Source of the DNA: Prevotella sp. CAG:1320
GTDB taxonomy: Bacteria > Bacteroidota > Bacteroidia > Bacteroidales > Bacteroidaceae
Reading direction: 5' to 3'
DNA: 41,570 nucleotides
NCBI GenBank assembly: GCA_000435635.1
Contig: FR882153.1
Coordinates: 1 to 41,570 of the forward strand
Shown: positions 1 through 8,831 of the stretch, piece by piece
Layout: each line of letters starts with the position of its first letter
Numbering within the stretch: position 1 is the first letter of the stretch
Made by a program: the position numbers and the translations under genes
The notes under the pieces: generated by a model
Databases searched by the model: none
Told to the model about the DNA's origin: nothing
Seen by the model: only the letters and a program-made list of their open reading frames with translations

Positions 1-25
1 TATAGATTATGCGCGCAAGATGAGA

Positions 26-43
26 TTCGTCGAACTCACGTTA
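26..43 (+). repeat. Dispersed 18-bp motif, copy a
   Basis: TTCGTCGAACTCACGTTA. The same 18 bases occur exactly at 7071-7088. Close variants lie at 6041-6058 and 6911-6928 (reverse orientation) and at 16445-16462. The rest of bases 1-255 shows no convincing gene: the only short open frame has no homology I recognise. This copy may be the edge of an element that begins outside the window. Confidence 0.7.
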
Positions 44-255
44 TTTACCGTATTGGCGTTGACGCAAAGAGAATGTAAAAATCATTTTATCACTCAGTTG
101 GGCGATTGCCCTTACGCCTATCAGTTTAAAAGCCCCTTTCCTTATCATTTTTATTCTATTTCATGGTTCTATCTTCTAAATCATCGCATAATTACGCGAT
201 ACCGCCGAAAAATCGTTTGTTTATTTTAGTAAAAATGCAATTTCTTTATAATAAA

Positions 256-287
256 TTTGGCATATTCGCAAATAATACTTAATTTTG
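256..287 (+). promoter_or_regulatory. Bacteroidetes-type promoter of the susC-like gene
   Basis: A TTTG box at 256-259 and TAATTTTG at 280-287 are separated by 20 bp. This matches the Bacteroidetes sigma-ABfr consensus of TTTG and TAnnTTTG. Transcription would start near 294, leaving a leader of about 110 nt before the ATG at 407. Confidence 0.7.
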
Positions 288-406
288 CCGCCGTAAATGC
301 TGATTGGGTTTTAATTTTTTATTAGAATTCATCCCTAATCCGCGCGATTGGGGAAAAGGCATAAACGTTTATTAACAATTATTTTTCAGTAAAAAGAGAG
401 AGATTT

Positions 407-3400
407 ATGGAAAAAAGACTCATGATGTTTATCGCTGGGCTGTTCCTGAGCATGGGAGTAGCCTTGGCACAGACACAAGTCAATGGAACCGTGACCTCTG
501 CTGACGATGGCGAGCCAGTGATTGGCGCATCCGTCCTGGTGGAGGGCACGAAAACAGGTACCGTGACAGACATCAACGGTAACTTCCAGCTGAACGCTCC
601 CGCAGGCAGCACCCTGGTGGTGAGCTACCTGGGCATGGAAACCCAAAAGGTGAAGGCCGGCAACAACCTGAGCATCGCCTTGCATTCCGACAGCAGGAGC
701 TTGGACGAAGTAATCGTGACAGGTTATGGTACTTTCAAGAAATCATCGTTTACCGGTGCGGCCAGCACGATGGACGCCACCAAGTTGGAGGACTTGCCCG
801 TAGTCTCATTGACGGATAAGTTGGCGGGAAGCATTCCTGGTGTGCAGGTGACCTCCTCTTCAAGTTCTCCTGGTGCCGTGGCCAGCATCCGCATCAGAGG
901 TATGGGCTCCATCAACGCAGGCAACGACCCCTTGTTCGTGATAGACGGAACGCCCGTCAACTCGGGTGACATCAGCGAACTGGGATCAAGCTATAATGAC
1001 GCAGGAACGGACATTCTCGCTTCCATCAACTCCAACGACATAGAGTCCATGACCGTCATCAAGGACGCGGCGGCCGCTTCCCTCTATGGTTCTCGCGCCG
1101 CCAATGGTGTTATCGTGATTACCACCAAGAGTGGAAAGGCAGGAAAGACCCACGTAGATTTCAGGAGCGATTGGGGCTTCTCTGACATGGCCGTAGATTA
1201 TCGTCCCACGCTGAACGGAGCAGACCGCAGAGAACTGCTGTCTTTGGGATTGAAAAACTATGCCTTGGACAATGGCTACAGCACTGAAGACGCAGTGGCT
1301 TACGCCGACAGCAACATAGACAATTATGCGGCCATGCCCACAGGTGGCTATACGGACTGGAAGGACTTGCTCTTCAAGACGGGCAACCACGCCAACTACC
1401 AAGTAAGCCTCTCGGGAGGTAGCGACAAGACTCGCTTCTACACCTCTTTGGCCTACACCAAGCAGGAGGGCATCGTGGCCAACCAGGGATTGGAAAGATT
1501 TACTGGCAACGCCAACATCACCCACTCTTGGGGCAGATTCACGTTGCGCTTTACCTCCCTGCTTTCCAAGATGAACCAAGACATGGCCAATGAGGGAACC
1601 TCTTATGCTGGTGCGCTGCTCAACTATACCATGGCGCAAAACCCATCTTCCACTCCCTATGATGAGGATGGCAACTTACTGGGAGGATGCGGCCTCTTCG
1701 GGGTGAATCCCCTGTTCGAGCAACAACACAGCAAGGACAGGAACGTGCTGAAGAGGGCATTCAACACCCTGCAAGTGACCTACAACATCTGGGACAAGCT
1801 GAACCTGAGCGAGAAAATAGCCTACGACTTCACCGAGGGACAAGAGGACGTGCTCTGGGACAGGTACTCCAACAACGGAGGACCTGGAGGTGTCATGCAA
1901 CGCGTAAAGAACGGTTACAACACCTTGAACACCCAAACCCAGCTTACCTATATCAACGATTTCGGCAACCATCACGTAGACGCTTTGCTGGGCTTTGAGA
2001 CCGAAGAGTACAACTACAGCTTCAACTATCTCGTGGGACAAGACTATCCTGGCAACCAGTATGAACTTAGCCTCGCGGGAACAACGAGTGCCCAGTCTGA
2101 TAAGGTCACCTCGAAAATGACCTCCTTCCTGGGACGTGTAGACTATGATTATGCCGACAAGTATTACGCTGGCGCAAGCTATCGCCTGGATGGCAGCTCC
2201 CGTCTAGCCCGTGACAACCGCTGGGGAAGCTTCTGGTCTGTATCCGCCGCATGGCGTTTCGCCGCGGAGAAATTCATGAGTGCCGTTTCTGATGTCATCA
2301 CGGACGGTAAGATACGTGTGTCATATGGCGTAAACGGCACCCAGCCCTCTGATGCCTATGGCTACATGAACTTGTTCAACTATGGCATAGGCATCAATTA
2401 CGGAGGAATCGCGGGAGGAGCTGTCACCTCTATCGGAAATCCCGACCTGAAATGGGAAAAGAACAAAAGTTTCAACATTGGCTTGGACATGACATTCTTT
2501 AACCGCCTCTCGCTGACCTTCGATTACTATAACCGAACCACGTCAGACCTGATTTATGACATGCCCATGTCTGCCGTTCCAGGCTTCGTGCAAGATGAGA
2601 CACCCAGCGTGCCCTACAATATTGGTTCGTTGGTGAACAAGGGATTTGAGCTGACTTTGACTTCCACCAACTTCCGCACTAAGGATTTTGACTGGACCAC
2701 CTCCTTGAACCTGGCGCACAACAGCAACAAGGTAGACAAGCTCACCGGCACGGAGAACGAGGTCATCAGCGGCATCTTGATACATCGCGTGGGAGAGCCT
2801 TACTATTCCTACTATATGTATGAGTACGCAGGCGTGGACCGCGAGACGGGCGCAGAGCTTTACTACATCAACGACGGCACGGAGAACGCCCGAAAGACCA
2901 CGAGCGACGTGAGCAAGGCCAACCGCGTCATCGTGGGCAACCACGAGGCGACCATCGAGGGAGGCCTCACCAACACGTTGCGCTGGAAGTTCATCGACCT
3001 GGGCTTCACGTTCACGTTCTCATTGGGAGGCGACGCGGTGGATTACGCCACCTGGCAGCACAGCAATGGCGACAGCTACCTGTACCAAGGAGCCGTGCCC
3101 AGCTACTACAAGGCGGCAGACACCTGGACTCCCGAGAACAAAGATGCCAAGTTGCCAAAATTCCAATATGGCAACACGGGCCAGATGTCCTCGCGCTGGT
3201 TGATGCCCACGGACTACCTTCGCCTGAAGACGTTCACCCTGGGCTTCTCCGTTCCCACACGCTATCTGCAAACCGTCGGCTTAAGCAAGGCCAGGATTTA
3301 CTTCTCCGCCTCCAATTTGCTGACCTGGAAGTCTGATGACTTGCTGGTAGATCCTGAGATGCCTGTAAGCGGAGTATGTACGCTAGAGACACCCGCCTTG

Positions 3401-3436
3401 AGAACATTGACTTTTGGTGTGGAAATAGGTTTTTAA
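407..3436 (+). CDS. SusC/RagA-family TonB-dependent outer-membrane receptor
   Basis: Outer-membrane glycan importer that would work with the SusD-like lipoprotein 18 nt downstream, energised by TonB/ExbBD. The protein is 1009 aa, normal for the family. It starts with a signal peptide ending about ALAQ (residue 22). A carboxypeptidase-regulatory-like beta-sandwich follows (about 24-100, with the DGEPVIGASVLVEGT and DINGNFQL blocks). Next are the SLDEVIVTGYGT segment typical of SusC proteins and the plug (about 125-240, LAGSIPGVQV, IRIRGMGSI, PLFVIDGTPV), then the beta-barrel ending in GVEIGF. The ATG at 407 is preceded by an A/G-rich stretch rather than a Shine-Dalgarno site. No glycosidase, sensor or sigma/anti-sigma gene is adjacent, so the substrate cannot be inferred from neighbours. 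The xylan genes 12 kb away lack their own SusC/D, so functional pairing is possible but unproven. Confidence 0.95.
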   Translation: MEKRLMMFIAGLFLSMGVALAQTQVNGTVTSADDGEPVIGASVLVEGTKTGTVTDINGNFQLNAPAGSTLVVSYLGMETQKVKAGNNLSIALHSDSRSLDEVIVTGYGTFKKSSFTGAASTMDATKLEDLPVVSLTDKLAGSIPGVQVTSSSSSPGAVASIRIRGMGSINAGNDPLFVIDGTPVNSGDISELGSSYNDAGTDILASINSNDIESMTVIKDAAAASLYGSRAANGVIVITTKSGKAGKTHVDFRSDWGFSDMAVDYRPTLNGADRRELLSLGLKNYALDNGYSTEDAVAYADSNIDNYAAMPTGGYTDWKDLLFKTGNHANYQVSLSGGSDKTRFYTSLAYTKQEGIVANQGLERFTGNANITHSWGRFTLRFTSLLSKMNQDMANEGTSYAGALLNYTMAQNPSSTPYDEDGNLLGGCGLFGVNPLFEQQHSKDRNVLKRAFNTLQVTYNIWDKLNLSEKIAYDFTEGQEDVLWDRYSNNGGPGGVMQRVKNGYNTLNTQTQLTYINDFGNHHVDALLGFETEEYNYSFNYLVGQDYPGNQYELSLAGTTSAQSDKVTSKMTSFLGRVDYDYADKYYAGASYRLDGSSRLARDNRWGSFWSVSAAWRFAAEKFMSAVSDVITDGKIRVSYGVNGTQPSDAYGYMNLFNYGIGINYGGIAGGAVTSIGNPDLKWEKNKSFNIGLDMTFFNRLSLTFDYYNRTTSDLIYDMPMSAVPGFVQDETPSVPYNIGSLVNKGFELTLTSTNFRTKDFDWTTSLNLAHNSNKVDKLTGTENEVISGILIHRVGEPYYSYYMYEYAGVDRETGAELYYINDGTENARKTTSDVSKANRVIVGNHEATIEGGLTNTLRWKFIDLGFTFTFSLGGDAVDYATWQHSNGDSYLYQGAVPSYYKAADTWTPENKDAKLPKFQYGNTGQMSSRWLMPTDYLRLKTFTLGFSVPTRYLQTVGLSKARIYFSASNLLTWKSDDLLVDPEMPVSGVCTLETPALRTLTFGVEIGF

Positions 3437-3454
3437 TCAAATAAAGAACGAGAT

Positions 3455-4996
3455 ATGAAAATGAATATATTCAATTCCTTGTATAAGACAGCTTTCGCTC
3501 TGGCCATGGCTGCCAGTCTTACCGCTTGCGGCAATGATTGGCTGGACGAATTTCCCGCTAGCGGCGTAGACCAGGAGCAAGCCATCACTTCCGCGGAGTC
3601 GCTGGGAACCGCCCGCGTGGGCTTGTATGCCGCCTTGAAAGGCAACTCCACTAACGTGGATTATTATGCTCGCACGTTCTTTGTCTATGGCGACGTGCGT
3701 GGAGAGGACATACAGTACAACCCCGTGACGGGCAGCAACCGCGGCTCCATGTACTATTACCAGACTTACTCCACCGCCAGCAACTTTAGCAGGGACTTCA
3801 CCCCGTGGCAATCTCCTTATATGGTAATCAGCCGCGCCAACCTGATGCTGGATGCCATAGAGCAGGGACGCATCTCCGACCAAGCGGAGAACGAAGCTCT
3901 GGTAGCCCAATATGAAGCGGAGGCATTGACGCTGCGTGCGCTTGCCTTGTTCGACATGGTGCGTGTCTACGGCAAGCCATATACCATGGACAATGGAGCG
4001 TCGCTGGGCGTGCCCGCCCCTTCCTCCTCGGTAGAAAGCACCGCCAAATTACCCCGCAACACCGTGGCGGAGTGCTACACGCAGATTATCAGCGACCTGA
4101 CCGCTGCCATCAATTCCAACGCCCTGCCCACGGAGGGAGAGGCTGGATACGTAAACGTGTGGGTGGCCAAGGGCATCCTCTCTCGTGTCTACCTGACCAT
4201 GGGCAACTGGGGAGAGGCCTTGAACGTAGCGAAAGACATCATCGACAATTCTGGTTATACGCTATGGACCCGTGACCAGTATGTAGACGCTTGGAACAAG
4301 ACCAACGCCAGCCACGGCAACGAGATGATTTTCGAGCTCGCCATTACCGGCAGTACCGACTGGACCGACCGTGAAGGCATCGCCTATCTATACGCAGAGA
4401 ATGGCGGTGACTATCCTGGCTATGGTGACCTGGTAGCCTCTCAGGCTTTTGTCAACATGTTGACTTCCGACCCGCAAGACATAAGAAATGACATCTTCGT
4501 GGAGTCCAAGAATGACGATGACATCGCCAAATATGGCACCAATAAGGTATTCTTGCAGAAGATGCCCGCCACGAATGGTGATGTACGTTACAGCAACATC
4601 CCCATGATGCGCCTCTCCGAGATTTACCTCACCGCCGCTGAGGCCGCATTTAATGACAAAGATCCTCGTGCGGCCGCCAATTACCTGAACGAGATTATCA
4701 GCCATCGTACGACAGATGCCTCCAAGTTGGTGACATCCGCCACCATCACTGCCGACCGCATCTACATAGAGCGTCGCAAAGAATTGGTGGGCGAAGGCCA
4801 TCGATACTTTGACGCTTTGCGCCGTGGCGAGACCATCACTCGCTATACAAACGAGAGCGACAGGGGTTGGCATGACATCTTGACAGAGAGCGCGAGAAGT
4901 TATGATCGCACGTCGTTGAAGTCAATTAATCCCATCCCACAATTTGAGATGAACGCCAATAAGCAAATGGTGCAGAATGAAGGTTATGGAGACTAA
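3455..4996 (+). CDS. SusD/RagB-family glycan-binding outer-membrane lipoprotein
   Basis: Cell-surface glycan-binding partner of the preceding SusC-like receptor. It has 513 aa. The lipoprotein signal ends in the lipobox LTAC at about residue 25, so the mature protein would be acylated at this Cys. The family architecture is visible: an N-terminal SusD-like block (NDWLDEFP, then helices with YMVISRANLMLDAIEQ and ALTLRALALFDMVRVYGKPY) and the C-terminal block with MRLSEIYLTAAEAAF, YLNEIISHR, ERRKELVGEGHRYFDALRRGE and INPIPQFEMNANKQMVQN. The gene is 18 nt from susC and followed by a strong hairpin terminator, so the pair forms a two-gene operon. The specific glycan is not predictable from the sequence. 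Confidence 0.95.
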   Translation: MKMNIFNSLYKTAFALAMAASLTACGNDWLDEFPASGVDQEQAITSAESLGTARVGLYAALKGNSTNVDYYARTFFVYGDVRGEDIQYNPVTGSNRGSMYYYQTYSTASNFSRDFTPWQSPYMVISRANLMLDAIEQGRISDQAENEALVAQYEAEALTLRALALFDMVRVYGKPYTMDNGASLGVPAPSSSVESTAKLPRNTVAECYTQIISDLTAAINSNALPTEGEAGYVNVWVAKGILSRVYLTMGNWGEALNVAKDIIDNSGYTLWTRDQYVDAWNKTNASHGNEMIFELAITGSTDWTDREGIAYLYAENGGDYPGYGDLVASQAFVNMLTSDPQDIRNDIFVESKNDDDIAKYGTNKVFLQKMPATNGDVRYSNIPMMRLSEIYLTAAEAAFNDKDPRAAANYLNEIISHRTTDASKLVTSATITADRIYIERRKELVGEGHRYFDALRRGETITRYTNESDRGWHDILTESARSYDRTSLKSINPIPQFEMNANKQMVQNEGYGD

Positions 4997-5028
4997 CCGA
5001 CGTTCTTGACAGTTATGATAGTGAACGG

Positions 5029-5060
5029 GGGCGGGCGTGAAACTTCACGCCCGCCCTTAT
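5029..5060 (+). terminator. Terminator of the SusC/SusD operon
   Basis: A perfect 13-bp GC-rich stem (arms 5029-5041 and 5044-5056, GGGCGGGCGTGAA and its complement) lies 33 nt after the SusD stop. It is followed by TTAT, a weak U tract. Confidence 0.7.
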
Positions 5061-5177
5061 CGATTAGGTTTCGCTTTTCTCCCAAGGGCATCCGCTCTTG
5101 GGAGTTTTGTTTTCCCTATACCATATTAATATACGCGCGCGTAGGGAGTGCGTGTTCCCAACCAATTGTGTAGCGAC

Positions 5178-5265
5178 GCGCTGTAGCACGTCGACCGCAA
5201 GCAGCGAGCAAGTGAGAGTCGCTCGTGTTTTGCCTCACGGGACGGATAACGGCGTGCTACAGCGC
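5178..5265. repeat. Palindromic intergenic element with 13-bp perfect arms
   Basis: GCGCTGTAGCACG at 5178-5190 is exactly repeated in inverted orientation at 5253-5265, with 62 bp between. The interior holds a second small inverted pair (GCGAGC and GCTCGT). The element lies in the gene-free stretch 5057-5520. I see no coding frame worth calling here. It may be a small non-autonomous element or a structured RNA. Confidence 0.5.
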
Positions 5266-5322
5266 AGAGTTGCTGCGCATCGGTCACGAGCAGAGAACGA
5301 CACCTTCCAGAGTAACGAAACG

Positions 5323-5429
5323 GGGCTTTTGAAGTGCTCAGTTGACACTATGCCAAGTGCTCAGTTGTTCACTTGACGAGTGGTCAGTTGTTCACTTCGG
5401 GGGTGTTCAGTTAATCACTTGGGAAGCCC
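5323..5429. repeat. Tandem array A: four degenerate 23-bp units with flanking inverted repeat
   Basis: The core TCAGTT(G/A) recurs at 5338, 5361, 5384 and 5407, exactly every 23 bp. Most units continue with nnTCACTT. The array is bracketed by an imperfect inverted pair, GGGCTTTTGAAGTG at 5323-5336 and CACTTGGGAAGCCC at 5416-5429 (11 of 14 complementary). There are no spacers, so it is not CRISPR. It sits about 90 bp beyond the end of the truncated ATPase gene. Confidence 0.75.
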
Positions 5430-5520
5430 TTTCCCGACAGCCATCCGCGAGCCTATGGGTCGCTTGTCAATGATGGAGATATGCCTCGTTCGTTGAAAGT
5501 GCGGAGATGGCCGGGAATGG

Positions 5521-5907
5521 TCAGTCTTTCAAGCAACCAACGGGCACCACCAACACGCCATCTTCCCGCCGGAAGGCATACTTGCTTGTTCCCGTCAACA
5601 CCATGAGGAAAGACGGGACTTTCATCTTGGTGACATCAATCTTCCTCGCAAGTCTCAATAACGTTTGAGCTCCTTCCTCTATCAACCTGTCGCCCCCCAA
5701 CTTGATTTCCACAAGCCCATAGGAGCCATTGCGCAAATGTACCACCGCGTCGCACTCCAACCCGTTCTTGTCACGGTAATGGTACACATTGCCTTGCAAG
5801 GAATCCGCATAGACGCGCAAATCCCTGACGCACATCGTCTCAAACAACAGCCCGAACGTGTTGAGGTCGGCCAACAAATCATCCGGTCCGAGCCCCAATG
5901 CCGCCAC
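5521..5907 (-). pseudogene. C-terminal remnant of a DUF4143-type AAA ATPase
   Basis: About 128 codons correspond to the DUF4143 C-terminal domain of the large Bacteroidetes family of P-loop ATPases. Recognisable blocks are LGPDDLLADLNTFGLLFE, VYHYRDKNGLECDAV, GLVEIKLGG and YAFRREDGVLVVPVGCLKD, which ends like intact family members. Complete proteins have about 400-450 residues. The N-terminal Walker A/B region is missing. In the same frame, upstream of the GTG-Ala-Ala-Leu start, only three more codons precede a TGA. The break abuts tandem array B at 5922, so the loss probably came from a deletion at or near that repeat. What remains has no ATPase core and is probably non-functional. Confidence 0.8.
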
Positions 5908-5921
5908 GGCTATGTATCATT

Positions 5922-6008
5922 TGGCGGATTTTCATTGTAGTAAATGGCGAGAATTCATTGTAGCAAATGGCGGATTTTTATTGTATGATTTGGCGGTTTT
6001 GTCTACAG
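5922..6008. repeat. Tandem array B: four 23-bp units
   Basis: TGGCG starts at 5922, 5945, 5968 and 5991, a strict 23-bp period. The first three units share the pattern TGGCGnnnnTTnATTGTA. The array is uninterrupted and lies directly against the broken 5' end of the ATPase remnant. Confidence 0.75.
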
Positions 6009-6040
6009 GCCAAGAAAGGGTCAGGGGTAAAGACGCATAT

Positions 6041-6087
6041 TTAAGTGAGTTCGACAAAAGCTATAGAGACGCGCATTCGCACCTCTA
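6041..6087 (-). repeat. Degenerate partial copy of the palindromic element plus 18-bp motif (copy d)
   Basis: On the minus strand, bases 6058-6041 match the dispersed 18-mer at 15 of 18 positions. They are preceded by a degenerate form of the GAGACGC...GCGTCTCTA end of the 102-bp element. The order is the same as at 7043-7088, so this looks like a decayed relic of the same composite element in inverse orientation. Confidence 0.5.
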
Positions 6088-6103
6088 AAAGCGAGAATCC
6101 CGT

Positions 6104-6126
6104 GGCGGCGATGTGTAATCGCCGCC
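6104..6126. terminator. Hairpin after the 6131-6808 gene
   Basis: A perfect 9-bp stem (GGCGGCGAT with ATCGCCGCC, loop GTGTA) lies 4 nt past the stop codon of the minus-strand gene. No U tract follows, so it is at best a stabilising or weak terminator hairpin. Confidence 0.4.
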
Positions 6127-6130
6127 AAGC

Positions 6131-6808
6131 TTATTTCAGGATAAAATCCAGCAACTGTTCGTCACACCGAGGCAGGATGTCTCGCAGATGACAAGCCAAA
6201 CGCTCCCGGGACTCCTCTGGCGTGCGAGCGGGGGCGCAAGCCTCTTTACCAAAGCGTTCCTCTGGCGTGGTCAGCAACGCCCATCCCCATCCATACTCCC
6301 GGCTATGACGGTCTACGGGATAGACAAAGTCTTCTATCACCACACGGCACGCCATCTCCAGGCGCCTGACATAGGTATCAAATTTGCCCCTCATATTTTT
6401 GCCCACGAAGTCACAGGCGGCACGCAGCTCCCTTGTTGTAAGGCTACCATTCTCCCGCAGGGTCTGCAAGATCATGTCGTCCAAGCTACCTTCCTCTGGC
6501 AAAGGGAAGCGATGGCGGCGATAGTTGCAGAAATCCGGCCACCACTCCTTGCTGATGAAACAGGCCTTGCCATCTATGAACTTACCGTAAGCGCATCCGC
6601 TTTCCCGTATCACCTCGCCTTTCCATTTCCACATGGGCCATTCCCACCCGCCATCAGGCAACGTAGTGTATTGCACTTCCTCGCTGCCCATCTCCTCGGC
6701 AGACCACCCATCGCCAAGGAGGCGCAGGAAAGGAAGAATGCCCAGTTCTTGCACCCGCTCTGTCAGCTCGGCGCAAGTGTTGATTTCTTGATATTCTTTT
6801 CGTGGCAT
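6131..6808 (-). CDS. Winged-helix protein, AlkZ-related (tentative)
   Basis: 225 aa from the ATG at 6808 (MPRKEYQEINTCAELTERVQELG). The frame is open further upstream, but that extra sequence runs through repeat DNA and lacks family character. The order of blocks (ELGILPFLRLLG; WKWKGEVIRESGCAYGKFI; CFISKEWWPDFCNYRR; LTTRELRAACDF; FDTYVRRLEMACRVVIEDF; YGWGWALLTTPEERFG; ESRERLACHLR) recalls Bacteroidetes and Firmicutes proteins annotated as AlkZ-related or winged-helix proteins. From memory, AlkZ/YcaQ proteins are DNA glycosylases acting on crosslinks or alkylated bases. The region around residues 115-180 fits a winged-helix module. A -7-like TATATTCG lies just upstream on the minus strand at 6825-6832. 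No signal peptide, so it is cytoplasmic. Function is uncertain. Confidence 0.6.
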   Translation of the reverse strand: MPRKEYQEINTCAELTERVQELGILPFLRLLGDGWSAEEMGSEEVQYTTLPDGGWEWPMWKWKGEVIRESGCAYGKFIDGKACFISKEWWPDFCNYRRHRFPLPEEGSLDDMILQTLRENGSLTTRELRAACDFVGKNMRGKFDTYVRRLEMACRVVIEDFVYPVDRHSREYGWGWALLTTPEERFGKEACAPARTPEESRERLACHLRDILPRCDEQLLDFILK

Positions 6809-6910
6809 GGCGCAATCATGTTTTCCGCGAATATACGCGTTTTCCCGTAAAGACGCAACGCCCATGTGGGAAAATCTTTTCTTACGCCTGATACCCGTGT
6901 CCCTATACAT

Positions 6911-7088
6911 TAACGCGAGTTCGACGAATTCCACTTTATGTGCGCAGCCCTGTTATCACCAAACTGTAGAGACGCATTCTTGCGTCTCAGCCAGCTGCCA
7001 AGTCTTCGCGACAGGCGACTTTATCCGGCTATCTTGCTTGCCGAGACGCAAGAATGCGTCTCTACAACTTTTCGTCGAACTCACGTTA
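6911..7088. mobile_element. MITE-like composite: 18-bp inverted ends around a 102-bp palindromic element
   Basis: The ends are TAACGCGAGTTCGACGAA at 6911-6928 and its near-perfect complement at 7071-7088 (17 of 18). Inside lies a 102-bp palindrome at 6965-7066. Its 24-bp arms (6965-6988 and 7043-7066) are perfectly complementary, and each arm is largely self-complementary around GAGACGCA. No transposase is encoded. A second 102-bp palindrome occurs at 16766-16867. The rest of 6809-7292 shows no gene. Confidence 0.65.
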
Positions 7089-7245
7089 CATTATATATAA
7101 TATGCGCGCGTGAGGAAACGCGCGATAGTCGAGAGCATGCCCTGGCACTTGCCAATCGCCCAGCCCGCCTATCCGTGCTCGGAAACTTTTCCACGCAAAA
7201 CCTTGATTTTTGTGGACATGATGTGGATATCTCGAATAAAATCAC

Positions 7246-7253
7246 TACTTTCG
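7246..7253 (+). promoter_or_regulatory. Possible -7 box for gpmI
   Basis: TACTTTCG fits TAnnTTYG and lies 40 nt before the gpmI start. I do not see a TTTG box at the usual 19-21 bp upstream spacing, so the assignment is tentative. Confidence 0.4.
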
Positions 7254-7292
7254 CGTGTGGAAAGTCTTAACTAAAATATAAGGAAGAACGTT

Positions 7293-8816
7293 ATGGCAAA
7301 GAAAGCTTTATTGATGATTCTCGATGGTTGGGGAATTGGCCAGCATGGCCAGGGTGACGTGATATACAACACTCCCACGCCCTACCTCGATTACTTGTAC
7401 GCTGTTTCCGCTCATTCCCAGCTGAACGCATCCGGTGAAGACGTGGGTCTTCCCGATGGCCAGATGGGTAACTCGGAGGTGGGTCACCTTAACATCGGCG
7501 CAGGCCGCATCGTATACCAAGACTTGGTGAAAATCAACCGCGCCTGCAAGGACGGCAGCATCCTGAAGAATCCTGGCATCGTGGCCGCGTATGGTTATGC
7601 CAAGGAGACGGGCAAGAAACTTCACTTGATGGGTCTTACCTCCACGGGAGGCGTTCACTCCTCCTTGGATCACCTTTTCAAGCTGATAGAGGTGGGCAAG
7701 GAGTATGGACTGAAAGACCAGGTCTTCGTGCATTGCTTCATGGACGGTCGTGACACAGACCCCAAGAGCGGAAAGGGCTTCATTGAGGACGTACAGAAAG
7801 TGTGCGAGGCCAACGATGCCCATATCGCCAGCATCATCGGCCGTTTCTATGCCATGGACCGTGACAAGCGATGGAATCGCGTGAAAGAGGCTTACGACCT
7901 TTTGGTGGAAGGCAAGGGCAAGCAAGCCACCGACATGGTGAAGGCCATGCAGGAGAGCTATGACGAGGACGTGACCGACGAGTTCGTGAAGGCCATCCAC
8001 AACAGTTCCGTAGACGGAACCATCGGCGAGGGCGACGTGGTCATCTTCATCAACTTCCGCAACGACCGCGCCAAGGAGTTGACGCAAGTGCTCACGCAGC
8101 AAGACATGCCCGAGGAAGGCATGCATACCATCAAGGATTTGCACTATTATTGCATGACTCCCTATGACGCCAATTTCAAGGGCGTGGACGTGCTTTTCCC
8201 CAAGGAGAACGTGGAAGATACTTTGGGCGAGTATCTCTCCAAGTTAGGCAAGAAGCAGCTGCATACCGCCGAGACCGAGAAATACGCCCATGTCACTTTC
8301 TTCTTCAATGGTGGCCGCGAGGCACCCTATGAGGGCGAGGACCGCATTTTGGTGCCCAGTCCCAAGGTGGCTACTTATGACTTGAAGCCAGAGATGAGCG
8401 CCTACGAGGTGAAAGACAAGCTGGTGGGAGCCATCAAGGAAGACATGTACGACTTCATCGTGGTGAACTTCGCCAATGGCGACATGGTGGGGCACACGGG
8501 CGTTTACCACGCCATCGCCAAGGCTGTATGGGCAGTGGACCAATGTGTACGAGAAGTGATAGAAACCGCCAAGAAAGTGGGCTATGAGGCTATCATCATC
8601 GCGGACCATGGCAACGCCGACAACGCCATCAATCCCGATGGCACGCCCAATACGGCACACTCACTCAACCCCGTGCCTTTCATCTACGTGACCGACAACA
8701 ACTCCGCCAAGGTGAAAAACGGACGTTTGGCAGACGTGGCACCCAGTATCCTTCACATCATGGGACTGGAGCAGCCCGCGGACATGACGGGTGAGAATCT
8801 GATAGAAGACAAATAA
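7293..8816 (+). CDS. gpmI: 2,3-bisphosphoglycerate-independent phosphoglycerate mutase
   Basis: Interconverts 3- and 2-phosphoglycerate in glycolysis and gluconeogenesis using two Mn2+ ions in the cytoplasm. The protein has 507 aa, the usual length. The alkaline-phosphatase-like metal site is visible: LMILDGWG near the N-terminus and the catalytic serine in [14 protein letters not shown] (about residue 61). The inserted phosphotransferase region has [24 protein letters not shown] and FINFRNDR. The second metal cluster is [12 protein letters not shown] and [11 protein letters not shown]. The C-terminal HSLNPVPF block is also present. The ATG is preceded by an A-rich leader with GGAAG. The ung gene starts 15 nt after the stop, so the two are probably co-transcribed. 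Confidence 0.97.
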   Translation: MAKKALLMILDGWGIGQHGQGDVIYNTPTPYLDYLYAVSAHSQLNASGEDVGLPDGQMGNSEVGHLNIGAGRIVYQDLVKINRACKDGSILKNPGIVAAYGYAKETGKKLHLMGLTSTGGVHSSLDHLFKLIEVGKEYGLKDQVFVHCFMDGRDTDPKSGKGFIEDVQKVCEANDAHIASIIGRFYAMDRDKRWNRVKEAYDLLVEGKGKQATDMVKAMQESYDEDVTDEFVKAIHNSSVDGTIGEGDVVIFINFRNDRAKELTQVLTQQDMPEEGMHTIKDLHYYCMTPYDANFKGVDVLFPKENVEDTLGEYLSKLGKKQLHTAETEKYAHVTFFFNGGREAPYEGEDRILVPSPKVATYDLKPEMSAYEVKDKLVGAIKEDMYDFIVVNFANGDMVGHTGVYHAIAKAVWAVDQCVREVIETAKKVGYEAIIIADHGNADNAINPDGTPNTAHSLNPVPFIYVTDNNSAKVKNGRLADVAPSILHIMGLEQPADMTGENLIEDK

Positions 8817-8831
8817 ATTCCGCTCCTTCTG

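Noticed and set aside
5098..5376. A plus-strand frame of 92 codons after the SusD terminator
   Set aside because: It runs through the 13-bp palindrome and array A, with no promoter or homology visible.
5323..5429. A CRISPR array
   Set aside because: Units follow each other without spacers and are degenerate, and no cas genes are in the window. The same holds for the other arrays.
6188..6850. A 220-codon frame antisense to the AlkZ-like gene
   Set aside because: The minus-strand frame has recognisable conserved blocks and a hairpin after its stop; the antisense frame has none.
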